From NCBI GenBank assembly GCA_902800925.1, contig CADCGD010000037.1:1-59123 (forward strand): a stretch of 59,123 nt of DNA, in the 5' to 3' direction. Positions 35,320 through 44,044 of the stretch are shown piece by piece; within the stretch, counting starts at the first letter, position 1; each line of letters opens with the position of its first letter. The notes below the pieces were generated by a model that saw only the letters and a program-made list of their open reading frames with translations, made no database searches and was not told the origin of the DNA. Source of the DNA: an uncultured Bacteroidales bacterium (GTDB taxonomy: Bacteria > Bacteroidota > Bacteroidia > Bacteroidales > Bacteroidaceae). The position numbers were made by a program, and so were the translations under genes.

Positions 35320-35353
35320 AAAAAGCGGACAACACAAAACAGTGCAGTCCGCT
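35320..35353 (-). terminator. Intrinsic terminator after the M23 peptidase
   Basis: On the minus strand AGCGGAC and GTCCGCT form a 7-bp stem with a 16-base loop, followed by a T-run, about 24 bases past the stop codon. Confidence 0.7.
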
Positions 35354-35376
35354 AATATTATTCGTTTGTTATTCTT

Positions 35377-36312
35377 TTAGTTGAACTTCAAGATCTGGCC
35401 TGGCTTCAACTTGGAAGACTTCTTCAGGTGGTTCAGCTTCATGATGGCATTGATTGTCGTGCCACGCTTGCGAGCGATAGAGTAAAGCGTCTCACCCTTG
35501 CGAACCTTGTGGAAACGAGACTCATGCTGATAGCTTGCTGCGGGGGCTGCTGAGGCCAATTCAACCACTTCGTCACCCTCACTAAAGCTGCCGCCACCAA
35601 CACCACGCAGACGGGTAGCAACGACTGACTCACGCTGGTAGGTATCCTTATGGAACATGTAAGAGTCGTCAATGACATCTTGATTACGGAAGTCGAACAT
35701 CAATGCAGGGTTCAGAGCCACACCACAGAGGCGAGTCTCAAAGTGTAGATGCGAACCTGTGCTACGACCGGTGTTACCACCTAATCCGATAACATCACCT
35801 GCACGTACCTCCTGATCCTCCTCTACCAACTGAGCTGACAAGTGGCCATAGATGGTCTCCAAACCGTTGTAGTGGCGGATGACGACATATTTACCATAAC
35901 CACGACGTTCATAACGCACGATGCGCACCTTACCAGAGAAGGCTGCACGGATGGTGTCGCCAATATAAACCTTGATGTCCAGACCCTTGTGCTGGCGTCC
36001 CCAACGGGCACCGAAGTTGCTGGTCAGCACACGACTGGTAGTAGGCATGCAGAAGTCTTTCAGTGAGATACGGAAAGAGTCGGGCAACGCCGTTTCCTGG
36101 TGTGCGTATTTGTTGCTCCAGTCCTCATAGAGGTCTTCGGCAGGAGAATCGTAATTTTCGGTGAATATCAGGCGCTGTAGTGCTACACTGTCTACAGTTT
36201 TCATTTTACGGTCTATGGGTGCTTGGCGTGCCAATAGGTCTTGTCCCATCATCGGGAGAGTACATATTGTCGTTATCGTCAGTATTGCAATTTTCTTGAT
36301 TTTCTGTATCAT
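35377..36312 (-). CDS. M23 family metallopeptidase with C-terminal LysM domain
   Basis: This 311-residue exported peptidoglycan hydrolase has a signal-like N-terminus (KIAILTITTICTLPMMGQ). The LytM/M23 domain spans about 95-210 and contains the zinc ligands His108 and Asp112 in HKGLD and His190 in SHLHFE, with His188 beside it. All catalytic positions are present, so it should be an active endopeptidase rather than an EnvC-like activator. A LysM domain at about 266-310 (HKVRKGETLYSIARKRGTTI) binds glycan. It is monocistronic, with a promoter at 36362-36370 and a terminator behind it. Confidence 0.92.
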   Translation of the reverse strand: MIQKIKKIAILTITTICTLPMMGQDLLARQAPIDRKMKTVDSVALQRLIFTENYDSPAEDLYEDWSNKYAHQETALPDSFRISLKDFCMPTTSRVLTSNFGARWGRQHKGLDIKVYIGDTIRAAFSGKVRIVRYERRGYGKYVVIRHYNGLETIYGHLSAQLVEEDQEVRAGDVIGLGGNTGRSTGSHLHFETRLCGVALNPALMFDFRNQDVIDDSYMFHKDTYQRESVVATRLRGVGGGSFSEGDEVVELASAAPAASYQHESRFHKVRKGETLYSIARKRGTTINAIMKLNHLKKSSKLKPGQILKFN

Positions 36313-36361
36313 AAATTTTTAGTTGTTGTTGATTTTCATCCTGTTACGGAAATAAAACGCT

Positions 36362-36370
36362 GCAAAGTTA
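36362..36370 (-). promoter_or_regulatory. -7 promoter element for the M23 peptidase
   Basis: Minus-strand TAACTTTGC followed by AG, about 50 bases before the ATG. The 144 bases beyond it, up to the kinase stop at 36515, are AT-rich and show nothing else clear. Confidence 0.7.
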
Positions 36371-36514
36371 GTAATAATTATTTAATAATGTATTTTTTAC
36401 AGCATTGGTTTAAGGTTATTTTGTGTGTTTTAACACTTTTAACTATTAAATACAGCAAAGAATGATGGTAAATGTCTGATAATTAACATAAAATGACAGA
36501 TAGTGCAAGAAACA

Positions 36515-38503
36515 CTAGATGGGCAATGACATGATAAAGCGGGCACCATCGGTATAGCTGGTGTCGAGGGAGATATCACCACCAAGGCGTCTTGCGATGG
36601 AGCGTGCTACGGTAAGACCAATGCCAGTACCATCGGTATAACTGTTAAGTTGCACGAAATCTTCAAAGATGTGGTCGGCCTCTTCTGTTGGTATACCGAT
36701 ACCAGTGTCTTCGACGATGAAGAGCATGCGACGTTTTTGTTGCTGCGACTCCGTGCTGATGCGCAGGGTAACACTGCCCTGCAGGGTGAATTTGCGGGCA
36801 TTGTCGAGCAGCAGTTCCAAGGCACGGACGGCTTGTTGCAGATTAGTGCGCAGGGTGGTTTTCTCTGCGTCGGTATCGGGCAGGATGTTAAAGGCGAGAT
36901 GGGTGGCAATGGCAATGCCTGAGTCTGCAGCAGCCTGTGCCGCAATCTCCAGTGCTGAGGTCTCGTCTAAGCGTTCAATAGTGACTTGACTGCCGGCATC
37001 GCTCAGCTCCAGCATTTTGTTGACCAGCTCTGTAATACGGTTGGTGTTGTCATAAATCTGGCTGTTGATGTTCCGGCGGGCATTATCGTCAAGTTCTATA
37101 CCACCAGAGGTAAGAACCTGCGTGAAACCAGATAGAATGTTGAGTGGCGTACGAATTTCGTGGGAGATCTGCTTGATGAAGTCAGACTTCATCTTCGATG
37201 TTTCGTTGGCACGTTCGTTGGCTAATTTCAGTTGTTCGTTCTTTTCGGCCAGTCGACGCATGGCTCTGCGACGGCTGAAGACGTAGATGACGAAGAAAAT
37301 GGAAATGAGTATGACAGCAGTTCCTGTAATAAGGTTGTGGCTTCGGTTGAGATCGGCTTTCTGCTGTTCTATGATGTGCTCTTTTTGGCGTGTGTCATAG
37401 ATGGTGGCCAGCTCGTCGGCATCACTGTTCTTCTGCCAAGTAATGGCCGAGTCAAGGGCATTGCATATCTGTCGTGCCACGGCATTGACCGTGTCGATAC
37501 GTCCTGCTCCCCGGTTCGCCTTGTATTTGTTGAGCATGTATTCTTGAATGTTGTCGAGTGTGAGCTTGTAGCCCCATGATTTCATCATGCGGTCCAGTTC
37601 TCGCAAGTTGTCGGCGGCCTCCTCATAGCGGTGGGCGGCAATAAGATATTCGCAGGCATCTGACATTCCGTCATCACTATGGGCATAGTCTGACTTCGTA
37701 AATGCCTCATACTCTGCTAGAGCCTCTTTACTGTGACCTGTATGTTGGAAGGCATAGGCCTTATAGATGTGTAGACGGGCATGGTATTCGTTGATGAACG
37801 ATTCCTCTGCAGAAGGGGTGGCAGCGTACTGGTTAAGCATCTTTTCAGTACGAATGAGCCACATAGTAGCAATGTCAAGCGACTGAGGATTCAGGAAACG
37901 AATGGCGATGTTTGCCGTATGGATGACGGCATTTTTCATCTTGATGCCTGAAGGGTCTGCTTTAGATGCTCGTAGATTACAGAGATATGCTCTTTCAAAA
38001 GTGTTTGATGCCTCATCGATATTTCCTAACTTCATCTGACAGCGTCCCACGCATGTCAGCAGCAAGGTCATGGCCTCATCAGTGCCATTGCCTTTCTCGT
38101 CCAGTTCCTCGACAACAGGTGTTGCCACTCGCAAGGATCCCTCGTAGTCATGCTTGATATACAGTAGGTCGGCAAGATAAGCTGCCGCATTTTGGTAGGC
38201 TGTCTCATCGGCAGGAGTATGTCTGTGGGATGTTATCACCTTTCTGTAATACTCTTCAGCTTTGGCGAGTCGTCTCATCTTGTGATAGGCCCATCCACGC
38301 TTCATGTCTGCCTCCATGTGCGTCATGTCGCCAGTATCTTCCAGGCTGTCTGCAATTATTAGTACATGTTCATAGTCCTTTTTATTTGCTGCTTCATTGA
38401 TGATGCTGTCGCCAACAGAGACCTTAGTTGGTATGGTGTTCTTGTGCTGACAGGCAGTCAACAGGAACAGTATAGTAAAACTGATAAATAATTGTCTTAT
38501 CAT
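36515..38503 (-). CDS. TPR-containing lipoprotein-type sensor histidine kinase
   Basis: This 662-residue protein starts with a lipoprotein signal (FLLTAC). A TPR-like periplasmic region follows (for example MKRGWAYHKMRRLAKAEEYY and AAHRYEEAADNLRELDRM), then a membrane helix (LITGTAVILISIFFVIYVFS). The kinase core has His448 in QISHEIRTPLN, N box LLDNARKFT, G1 box DTGIGIP and G2 box GTGIGLTVAR. It closely resembles the kinase at 9967-12045 in order and in phrases such as the QISHE-RTPLN-LSGF-QVL block and EDFVQL. It lacks receiver or output domains and has no response regulator nearby. It lies 27 bases downstream of recG and may share that operon; no TAnnTTTG is seen between. Confidence 0.88.
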   Translation of the reverse strand: MIRQLFISFTILFLLTACQHKNTIPTKVSVGDSIINEAANKKDYEHVLIIADSLEDTGDMTHMEADMKRGWAYHKMRRLAKAEEYYRKVITSHRHTPADETAYQNAAAYLADLLYIKHDYEGSLRVATPVVEELDEKGNGTDEAMTLLLTCVGRCQMKLGNIDEASNTFERAYLCNLRASKADPSGIKMKNAVIHTANIAIRFLNPQSLDIATMWLIRTEKMLNQYAATPSAEESFINEYHARLHIYKAYAFQHTGHSKEALAEYEAFTKSDYAHSDDGMSDACEYLIAAHRYEEAADNLRELDRMMKSWGYKLTLDNIQEYMLNKYKANRGAGRIDTVNAVARQICNALDSAITWQKNSDADELATIYDTRQKEHIIEQQKADLNRSHNLITGTAVILISIFFVIYVFSRRRAMRRLAEKNEQLKLANERANETSKMKSDFIKQISHEIRTPLNILSGFTQVLTSGGIELDDNARRNINSQIYDNTNRITELVNKMLELSDAGSQVTIERLDETSALEIAAQAAADSGIAIATHLAFNILPDTDAEKTTLRTNLQQAVRALELLLDNARKFTLQGSVTLRISTESQQQKRRMLFIVEDTGIGIPTEEADHIFEDFVQLNSYTDGTGIGLTVARSIARRLGGDISLDTSYTDGARFIMSLPI

Positions 38504-38530
38504 ATATATAATATTTCCTCTTTACACGGG

Positions 38531-40630
38531 TTATGAAATGACGCCCCAGTTGATGTTGGTCTTGCGTAGTTCCTTGAGGCGGCGCCAGAGCAGGGCATAG
38601 CGGTCGGAACAGCATAGCGGGTCTTCATCGATCACCAGCTGGGCCTCGTCGCGGGCCATCTGTACCAGCTGACCATCGCGGGCGATGTCGGCAATCTTCA
38701 AGTCGAAGGCCATACCACTCTGTTGGGTACCCTCCAGATCGCCAGGGCCACGCAACTTCAAGTCGGCTTCAGCAATGCGAAAACCGTCGTTGGTCTCACA
38801 CATGATGTCGATGCGCTTGCGTGTGTCGGCACTGAGCTCATAACAGGTGACGAGGATGCAGTATGACTGGTCGGCACCACGACCGACACGGCCACGGAGC
38901 TGGTGTAGCTGTGAGAGTCCGAAGCGCTGGGCTTCGAGGATGACCATCACGGAGGCGTTGGGCACATTGACACCTACCTCAATGACGGTGGTGGCAACGA
39001 GTATCTGTGTCTCGCCACTGACAAACTTCTGCATCTCAGCCTCCTTGTCGGCAGGTTTCATCTTGCCATGCACCTTGCTTAATCTAAACTCAGGGAAAAC
39101 CTGAGTTAATGTGGCAAAACCGTCTTCGAGGTTTTTCAGGTCTATCTTCTCGCTCTCCTCAATGAGGGGGAAGACGATATACACCTGACGCCCTTGGTGT
39201 ATCTGTTTCCGTATGCCGTCGTAGAGTGAGGGTAGCGAACGGTCGAAGACATGCTGGGTAACTACGGGCTTGCGACCTGGTGGCAACTCGTCGATAACGC
39301 TGACGTCAAGGTCGCCATAGAGTGTCATGGCCAACGTACGGGGAATGGGTGTTGCCGTCATGACGAGGACATGTGGTGGATTGACGCTCTTGCTCCACAA
39401 CTTGGCGCGCTGGGCCACACCGAAGCGGTGCTGTTCGTCGACAACAACCATCCCTAGGCGGGCAAACTGCACGGTATCCTCAATGACGGCATGGGTGCCG
39501 ACAAGAATCTGTACGGTACCGTCGAGTAGTCCGTCGAGAATCTCCTGACGGCGTTTACCCTTAACGATGCCTGTCAGCATGGCCACACGGATGGGCAATC
39601 CCTCCAGGAAGTCCATGATGGTCTGCAGGTGCTGCTCGGCAAGTATCTCCGTGGGTGCCATGATGCACGCCTGATAGCCGTTGTCCAGTGCGATGAGCAT
39701 GGACATCAGTGCTACAAGGGTCTTGCCAGAACCTACATCGCCCTGCAGCAGACGGTTCATCTGTCGTCCACTGCCCATGTCCTTACGGATCTCACGGATG
39801 ACGCGCTTCTGGGCCTCGGTGAGTGGGAAGGGCAGGTTCTCCTTATAGAAATTGTTGAAGTGGTCACCGACCTTGCTGAAGACATAGCCGCGATATTTGC
39901 GACGCTGGTCGCTCGCATACCTTAATATATTTAGCTGGACAAAGAACAACTCTTCGAACTTCAGACGCAGACGGGCCTGTTCCAGTTGTTTGGCATTCTG
40001 CGGATAGTGGATGCGACGTAGTGCCTCGTCGCGACTGATGAGGTGCAGTTTCTGGGTGATGAAGTCTGGAATCGTCTCAGGGATAGGCTCCTTTAGCGTG
40101 TCGAGAAGCGTCTTGGTGAGTTTCTCAATGGCACGACTGTTGAGGCTCGACTTCTTCATCTTCTCCGACGTGTTGTAGTAGGGCTGCATACCCATGGCAG
40201 ACAGTTCCAGCTTGTCGGCTTCCTCCATGTCGGGGTGTACCAGTTGGATGCGACCGTTGAAGACCTGCGGACGCCCGAATACCACGTACTCTGTACCGAT
40301 CTTATATTTCTTCAGGGCACTGTCGGCATAGTTGAACCAGGTGAGGTCCATCACCTTGCCATAGCCGTCGGTGAAGTGGGCGACGACACGCTTCTTGCGG
40401 GCACTCATCTTGAAAGTCTCGAAGCTGAGAATGTGGCCCTTCACCTGTACAAAGGGCATGTCGCCCGTGAGTTCACGGATGGTATAGAGTCTGCTGCGGT
40501 CGACATGCTTGTAGGGATAGTATTCCAACAAGTCGCCAAAGGTCTGGATGCCCAACTCGTCGCTAAGCATCTTGCGGCGGTTAGGACCTACGCCTGCCAG
40601 ATATTGGATGTCTTGTTGTAGGATAGTCAT
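38531..40630 (-). CDS. recG: ATP-dependent DNA helicase RecG
   Basis: This 699-residue helicase remodels stalled replication forks and Holliday junctions. The N-terminal wedge/OB region (YLAGVGPNRRKML, FVQVKGHILSFETFKM) precedes the helicase with Walker A LLQGDVGSGKT, motif II VVVDEQHRFGV, MTATPIPRTLAMTLYGDLDVS, and the RecG-specific QLRGRVGRGADQSYCIL. The C-terminal GPGDLEGTQQSG motif is present. The start overlaps the ispD stop (ATGA), which implies coupled translation. Confidence 0.97.
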   Translation of the reverse strand: MTILQQDIQYLAGVGPNRRKMLSDELGIQTFGDLLEYYPYKHVDRSRLYTIRELTGDMPFVQVKGHILSFETFKMSARKKRVVAHFTDGYGKVMDLTWFNYADSALKKYKIGTEYVVFGRPQVFNGRIQLVHPDMEEADKLELSAMGMQPYYNTSEKMKKSSLNSRAIEKLTKTLLDTLKEPIPETIPDFITQKLHLISRDEALRRIHYPQNAKQLEQARLRLKFEELFFVQLNILRYASDQRRKYRGYVFSKVGDHFNNFYKENLPFPLTEAQKRVIREIRKDMGSGRQMNRLLQGDVGSGKTLVALMSMLIALDNGYQACIMAPTEILAEQHLQTIMDFLEGLPIRVAMLTGIVKGKRRQEILDGLLDGTVQILVGTHAVIEDTVQFARLGMVVVDEQHRFGVAQRAKLWSKSVNPPHVLVMTATPIPRTLAMTLYGDLDVSVIDELPPGRKPVVTQHVFDRSLPSLYDGIRKQIHQGRQVYIVFPLIEESEKIDLKNLEDGFATLTQVFPEFRLSKVHGKMKPADKEAEMQKFVSGETQILVATTVIEVGVNVPNASVMVILEAQRFGLSQLHQLRGRVGRGADQSYCILVTCYELSADTRKRIDIMCETNDGFRIAEADLKLRGPGDLEGTQQSGMAFDLKIADIARDGQLVQMARDEAQLVIDEDPLCCSDRYALLWRRLKELRKTNINWGVIS

Positions 40631-41295
40631 CAGATAAGCACTTCTGCTATTTTGAGGTCGTAGGGGGTCGTAATCTTGATGTTCTCACGATTGCCCTCGA
40701 CGAGGGTGATGTCGAAGCCAAAAGCTTCGACCACACTGGCGTCATCGGTAAAGCCATTGTTGTAGGGCTGGCGGTTGGCAGCCTTTAACAACTGAATGTC
40801 AAAAGTTTGTGGCGTCTGCACCAGACGGTAGTCGCCACGGGGTACGGTGACAGATGTCTCGTCTTGCAGATGGCGCACCGTCTCTACGATGGGGATGACG
40901 GGGATAACGGCCTTCTTCTTGCGGGCTGTTTCGTAGCAGTTGCGAATGACGTCGATACTGGGGAAGGGACGCACACCGTCATGGACACCCACCACACCCT
41001 CAGCATCGTCGGGAATGAGTGCCAGTCCATGCTGTACAGAGTGGAAACGGGTCTCGCCACCGTCAGTCATCTGGTACTCCACCTTGAAGTCGTACTCTTG
41101 GCACAATTCCTGCCAATAGTCTTGTTGAGCTTTGGGCAGTACCAGAATAATCTGCAGGTCTGCCGAGTATTCGCGGAACCGCTCCAGCGTCCGCATCAGT
41201 ACTGGCTTGCCGCCAATAGGCAGAAACTGCTTGGGAATATCTGTTCCCATGCGCAGTCCCTTACCGCCTGCTACGATAATGATATAATCTGTCAT
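40630..41295 (-). CDS. ispD: 2-C-methyl-D-erythritol 4-phosphate cytidylyltransferase
   Basis: This 221-residue enzyme of the MEP isoprenoid pathway joins MEP to CTP. The nucleotide-binding start [29 protein letters not shown] is diagnostic, as is [15 protein letters not shown]; the conserved RxxxPKQ motif reads RMGTDIPKQ. The C-terminal segment has [14 protein letters not shown] and [23 protein letters not shown]. It overlaps recG by one base pair set (ATGA). A GxxExxY gene between inverted repeats lies immediately upstream. Confidence 0.95.
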   Translation of the reverse strand: MTDYIIIVAGGKGLRMGTDIPKQFLPIGGKPVLMRTLERFREYSADLQIILVLPKAQQDYWQELCQEYDFKVEYQMTDGGETRFHSVQHGLALIPDDAEGVVGVHDGVRPFPSIDVIRNCYETARKKKAVIPVIPIVETVRHLQDETSVTVPRGDYRLVQTPQTFDIQLLKAANRQPYNNGFTDDASVVEAFGFDITLVEGNRENIKITTPYDLKIAEVLI

Positions 41296-41307
41296 GTTTT
41301 CTTTTGC

Positions 41308-41725
41308 AAGGACTACAGGACTACAAGGACTTAGGCTTTTAGACAGATACGTTTATAGTCTCTTCCTTCACCAAAGTTTAACAATAGTCCTACTTGATGT
41401 TGTGTTATTGTTAAGTAATTAATAAGTTGTGCGCTATGAGCAGGTACTAATCTTGCAACAGCCTTCAGTTCTAAAATGATTTTATCGTCTACGATGATAT
41501 CTGCAATGAAATCTCCGATGTTTTCCCCCTTGTATGTGATTGTAAGGTGTTCCTGCCTAGAATAAGGGATGTTAAGTTCGTCTAATTCAATGCACATAGC
41601 ATTCTCGTATACTGATTCAAGGAGTCCTGTTCCTAGATTCCGTAGAACGGTAAAGTATGCCTTGAGAATCTTTTCTGATAAATCTTCGTATAACATAAAG
41701 TCCTGTTAGTCCTGTAGTCCTTGCT
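41308..41725. mobile_element. Putative miniature element: GxxExxY gene between 27-bp inverted repeats
   Basis: The sequence GCAAGGACTACAGGACTA begins near 41307 on the plus strand, and the same sequence begins near 41726 on the minus strand. The full arms are 27 bases with two mismatches, and each is made of GGACTA repeats. The left arm touches the stop codon of the enclosed gene and the right arm ends at its start codon, so nothing but one ORF lies between them. No target-site duplication was recognised. This is an inference from structure; no transposase is present. Confidence 0.5.
41331..41696 (-). CDS. GxxExxY family protein (PD-(D/E)xK nuclease-like)
   Basis: This 121-residue protein carries the family's namesake motif at Gly24-x-x-Glu27-x-x-Tyr30 (GLLESVY). 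The segment [17 protein letters not shown] has an acidic residue followed by an ExK pair (E76, K78), the PD-(D/E)xK arrangement, with Q90 in SAQLINYL after it. The family is widespread and its function is unknown; nuclease activity is only predicted. The gene is flanked by inverted repeats and interrupts an otherwise compact minus-strand series pdxJ, DJ-1, ispD, recG. Confidence 0.9.
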   Translation of the reverse strand: MLYEDLSEKILKAYFTVLRNLGTGLLESVYENAMCIELDELNIPYSRQEHLTITYKGENIGDFIADIIVDDKIILELKAVARLVPAHSAQLINYLTITQHQVGLLLNFGEGRDYKRICLKA

Positions 41726-41730
41726 AAAAA

Positions 41731-42297
41731 TTACTTCTGCATCAGGTGTTTGAAGCGCATGCCTTCGGCTATCTGGTCTGAAGTCTTCTTGTCTACCAGC
41801 TGGGCTAGGAGTTCATAGGCAAAGGGGAAGGCAGCGGCAGGACCTTCGGCAGTTGTGACGTTGCCATCGACAGTGACAAGGTCGGCAGTATAGGTGGCAC
41901 CGTCAAGCATCTGCTCGAAACCAGGATAGCAGGTGGCTTTCTTGCCTTCAAGGATTCCCAGCTGTCCTAAGACGACGCCAGGAGCGGCACAGATGGCAGC
42001 CACTTTCTTACCTGCGGCAAACTGGTCGACAACAACCTTGCAGACACCTTTGTGGTCGAAGAGGTTGCTGGCACCAGGCATGCCACCAGGCAGGAAGATC
42101 AGGTCGGCATCAGAGAAGTCGCCCTGCTCAAACATGATGTCTGCCTCGATGTTCACTCCATGTGCTGAAGTTACCAAAGGAAAGTCGCTGATGCTAACTG
42201 TTGTGACGTCAACACCTCCGCGACGCAGCACGTCAACGGGAATGAGGGCCTCGACATCCTCGAAGCCGTCAGCTAAGAATACATAAACCTTCTTCAT
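41731..42297 (-). CDS. DJ-1/PfpI family protein
   Basis: This 188-residue cytoplasmic protein has the DJ-1 nucleophile elbow AAICAAPGVVLG with Cys103 and the conserved Glu16 (GFEDVEA) that contacts it. Human DJ-1 has the same pair (Glu18, Cys106). The family includes glyoxalase/deglycase-like and chaperone activities; which applies here cannot be told. The neighbouring pdxJ is 30 bases upstream and the spacer is a heptad array. Confidence 0.9.
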   Translation of the reverse strand: MKKVYVFLADGFEDVEALIPVDVLRRGGVDVTTVSISDFPLVTSAHGVNIEADIMFEQGDFSDADLIFLPGGMPGASNLFDHKGVCKVVVDQFAAGKKVAAICAAPGVVLGQLGILEGKKATCYPGFEQMLDGATYTADLVTVDGNVTTAEGPAAAFPFAYELLAQLVDKKTSDQIAEGMRFKHLMQK

Positions 42298-42327
42298 TTA
42301 CTATTTGACAATTTACGATTTTACAAT
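42298..42327 (-). repeat. Heptad/octad array between pdxJ and the DJ-1 gene
   Basis: On the minus strand, units of the type ATTGTAA, ATCGTAA and ATAGTAA, with an octad ATTGTCAA, fill the whole spacer between the pdxJ stop and the DJ-1 ATG. It is the same family as 29066-29101. Confidence 0.75.
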
Positions 42328-43041
42328 TTATTTCAGCGCATTCAAATACTGGCGGATGGTTTCCTGCAGTCCCAGGTAGAGGGCATCACAGATGAGGGCG
42401 TGACCAATGCTGACCTCGTCAGTCCAGGGAATCTGCTGATGGTAATAGGCCAGATTCTCCAGCGACAGGTCGTGACCAGCGTTGAGGCCCAGTCCTACTT
42501 CCTGCGCGGTCTTCGCTGCAGCAATGAAGGGTGCGATGGCTGCCTCACGGTTGGCGGCATAGCCTGAGGCATAGGGTTCTGTATAGAGCTCTACACGGTC
42601 GGCACCACACACCTTGGCACCTTCCACCATCTTGGGGTCGGCATCGACAAAGATGCTGGTGCGGATACCTGCTGCCTTGAAGGTCTTGCAGATATCTGTC
42701 AGGAAAGCCTTGTTCTCCAAGGTGTCCCATCCGTGATTACTGGTTATCTGATCGTGACCGTCTGGAACCAGTGTCACCTGTGTGGGTAGTACCTCTAATA
42801 CCAGTTCTGTGAACGAATCGATAGGATTGCCCTCGATATTAAACTCTGTGGTAATCTGTGGTCGCAGGTCGCGGACATCCTGATAACGGATGTGGCGCTC
42901 GTCGGGACGTGGATGTACGGTAATTCCTTGTCCACCAAATAGTTCTACATCACGAGCAACGGTCAGAACGTTGGGGTTATTGCCTCCTCTCGCATTGCGG
43001 AGTGTGGCAATCTTATTGATATTTACGCTTAGTTTTGTCAT
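42328..43041 (-). CDS. pdxJ: Pyridoxine 5'-phosphate synthase PdxJ
   Basis: This 237-residue TIM-barrel enzyme condenses 1-deoxyxylulose 5-phosphate with 3-amino-2-oxopropyl phosphate to make vitamin B6. Signature segments are [57 protein letters not shown] and LGLNAGHDL. It is divergent from nadK, sharing an overlapping palindromic promoter at 43081-43102. Confidence 0.96.
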   Translation of the reverse strand: MTKLSVNINKIATLRNARGGNNPNVLTVARDVELFGGQGITVHPRPDERHIRYQDVRDLRPQITTEFNIEGNPIDSFTELVLEVLPTQVTLVPDGHDQITSNHGWDTLENKAFLTDICKTFKAAGIRTSIFVDADPKMVEGAKVCGADRVELYTEPYASGYAANREAAIAPFIAAAKTAQEVGLGLNAGHDLSLENLAYYHQQIPWTDEVSIGHALICDALYLGLQETIRQYLNALK

Positions 43042-43050
43042 ATTTTTCTC

Positions 43051-43078
43051 TTTTCACTATTCGTTTTTCACTTTTATT
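43051..43078. repeat. Heptad array in the pdxJ-nadK promoter region
   Basis: Four 7-base units (TTTTCAC, TATTCGT, TTTTCAC, TTTTATT) lie between the pdxJ start and the shared promoter. They fall in the pdxJ leader and in the -33 region of the nadK promoter. Confidence 0.6.
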
Positions 43079-43080
43079 TG

Positions 43081-43102
43081 TACCTTTGCACGTGCAAAGA
43101 TA
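43081..43102. promoter_or_regulatory. Palindromic face-to-face promoter pair for nadK and pdxJ
   Basis: TACCTTTG at 43081-43088 (plus) and TATCTTTG at 43102-43095 (minus) are the two ends of one 22-base palindrome that has a single mismatched pair. Each start point would fall in or beside the other promoter's -7 element. The two polymerases could therefore not sit at the same time. Confidence 0.7.
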
Positions 43103-43142
43103 CAAATTCTTTGCGAATAAACAGCTAAAAGAGCCAAAAAAT

Positions 43143-44030
43143 ATGACGTCACGCAAATTAAGGTTCGCTATTTTCGGCAATACTTACCAACCGAAGAAGT
43201 CGGTTTCCATCCAGAAACTGCTGGCATGTCTGTCTGCCAGACAGGCAGAAGTATATATAGAACGTGAGTTTTATACGTTCCTGACTAATGGTCAGCGTCT
43301 GCCTGTAGAAGGTGTGTCTATTTTTGACCAGTCCGACTTCTCAGCCGACTTCGTTGTATCAATGGGTGGTGATGGTACTTTCCTGCGTGCAGCCAGTTTG
43401 GTGGGTGCTAAGCAGATTCCCATCTTGGGTGTCAATACAGGTCGTTTGGGATTCCTTGCTGACGTAAAGGCGCAGGAGATAGAACGCACCATCGACGCCC
43501 TCTATGAGGGTGACTATGCTATAGATACGCGTGCGGTCATCAAAGTGGAGACGGATGGACAGCCGTTAAAGGGGTATTGCTGTGCCCTGAACGATGTGGC
43601 TATTCTGAAACGTGACAACGCTTCGATGATTACTATCCATGCAACGGTGAATGGTGACTATCTGACAACTTATCAGGCTGACGGACTGATTATGTCTACG
43701 CCGACAGGTTCTACGGCCTATTCGCTCTCCAATGGCGGTCCGATTATCGTCCCTGGAACGCATGTATTCTCGCTGACTGCTGTTGCTCCCCATTCGTTGA
43801 ACGTACGTCCTATTGTTTTTTCGGAAGATTGTGAAATAAAGCTTACCGTAGAGAGTAGAACGCAAAACTATTTGGTAGCACTGGACGGTCGTTCAGAGAA
43901 GTTGCCCGATACGACCCGTCTGACGCTACGTAAGGCTCCCTACCGTGTAAAAGTCATCAAGCGTGCAGGTACAAAGTACTTCCATACCCTGCGTGAGAAA
44001 ATGATGTGGGGCGCCGACCAACGCGGATAA
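43143..44030 (+). CDS. nadK: NAD kinase
   Basis: This 295-residue enzyme phosphorylates NAD to NADP. The catalytic GGDGT motif (75-79, in SMGGDGTFLRA) and the NTGRLGFLA and STPTGSTAYSLSNGGPI segments are present. A longer in-frame ORF begins at 43035, but it would cover the promoter at 43081-43102, so the start is the ATG at 43143 (MTSRKLRFAIFGNT). It converges on the third TPR kinase with 14 bases between stops. Confidence 0.95.
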   Translation: MTSRKLRFAIFGNTYQPKKSVSIQKLLACLSARQAEVYIEREFYTFLTNGQRLPVEGVSIFDQSDFSADFVVSMGGDGTFLRAASLVGAKQIPILGVNTGRLGFLADVKAQEIERTIDALYEGDYAIDTRAVIKVETDGQPLKGYCCALNDVAILKRDNASMITIHATVNGDYLTTYQADGLIMSTPTGSTAYSLSNGGPIIVPGTHVFSLTAVAPHSLNVRPIVFSEDCEIKLTVESRTQNYLVALDGRSEKLPDTTRLTLRKAPYRVKVIKRAGTKYFHTLREKMMWGADQRG

Positions 44031-44044
44031 TTTTTGCTTAATAA

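Noticed and set aside
35030-35335. Short ORFs in the structured intergenic region
   Set aside because: They overlap one another on both strands, lie on palindromes and GC-rich repeats, and lack a promoter or family match.
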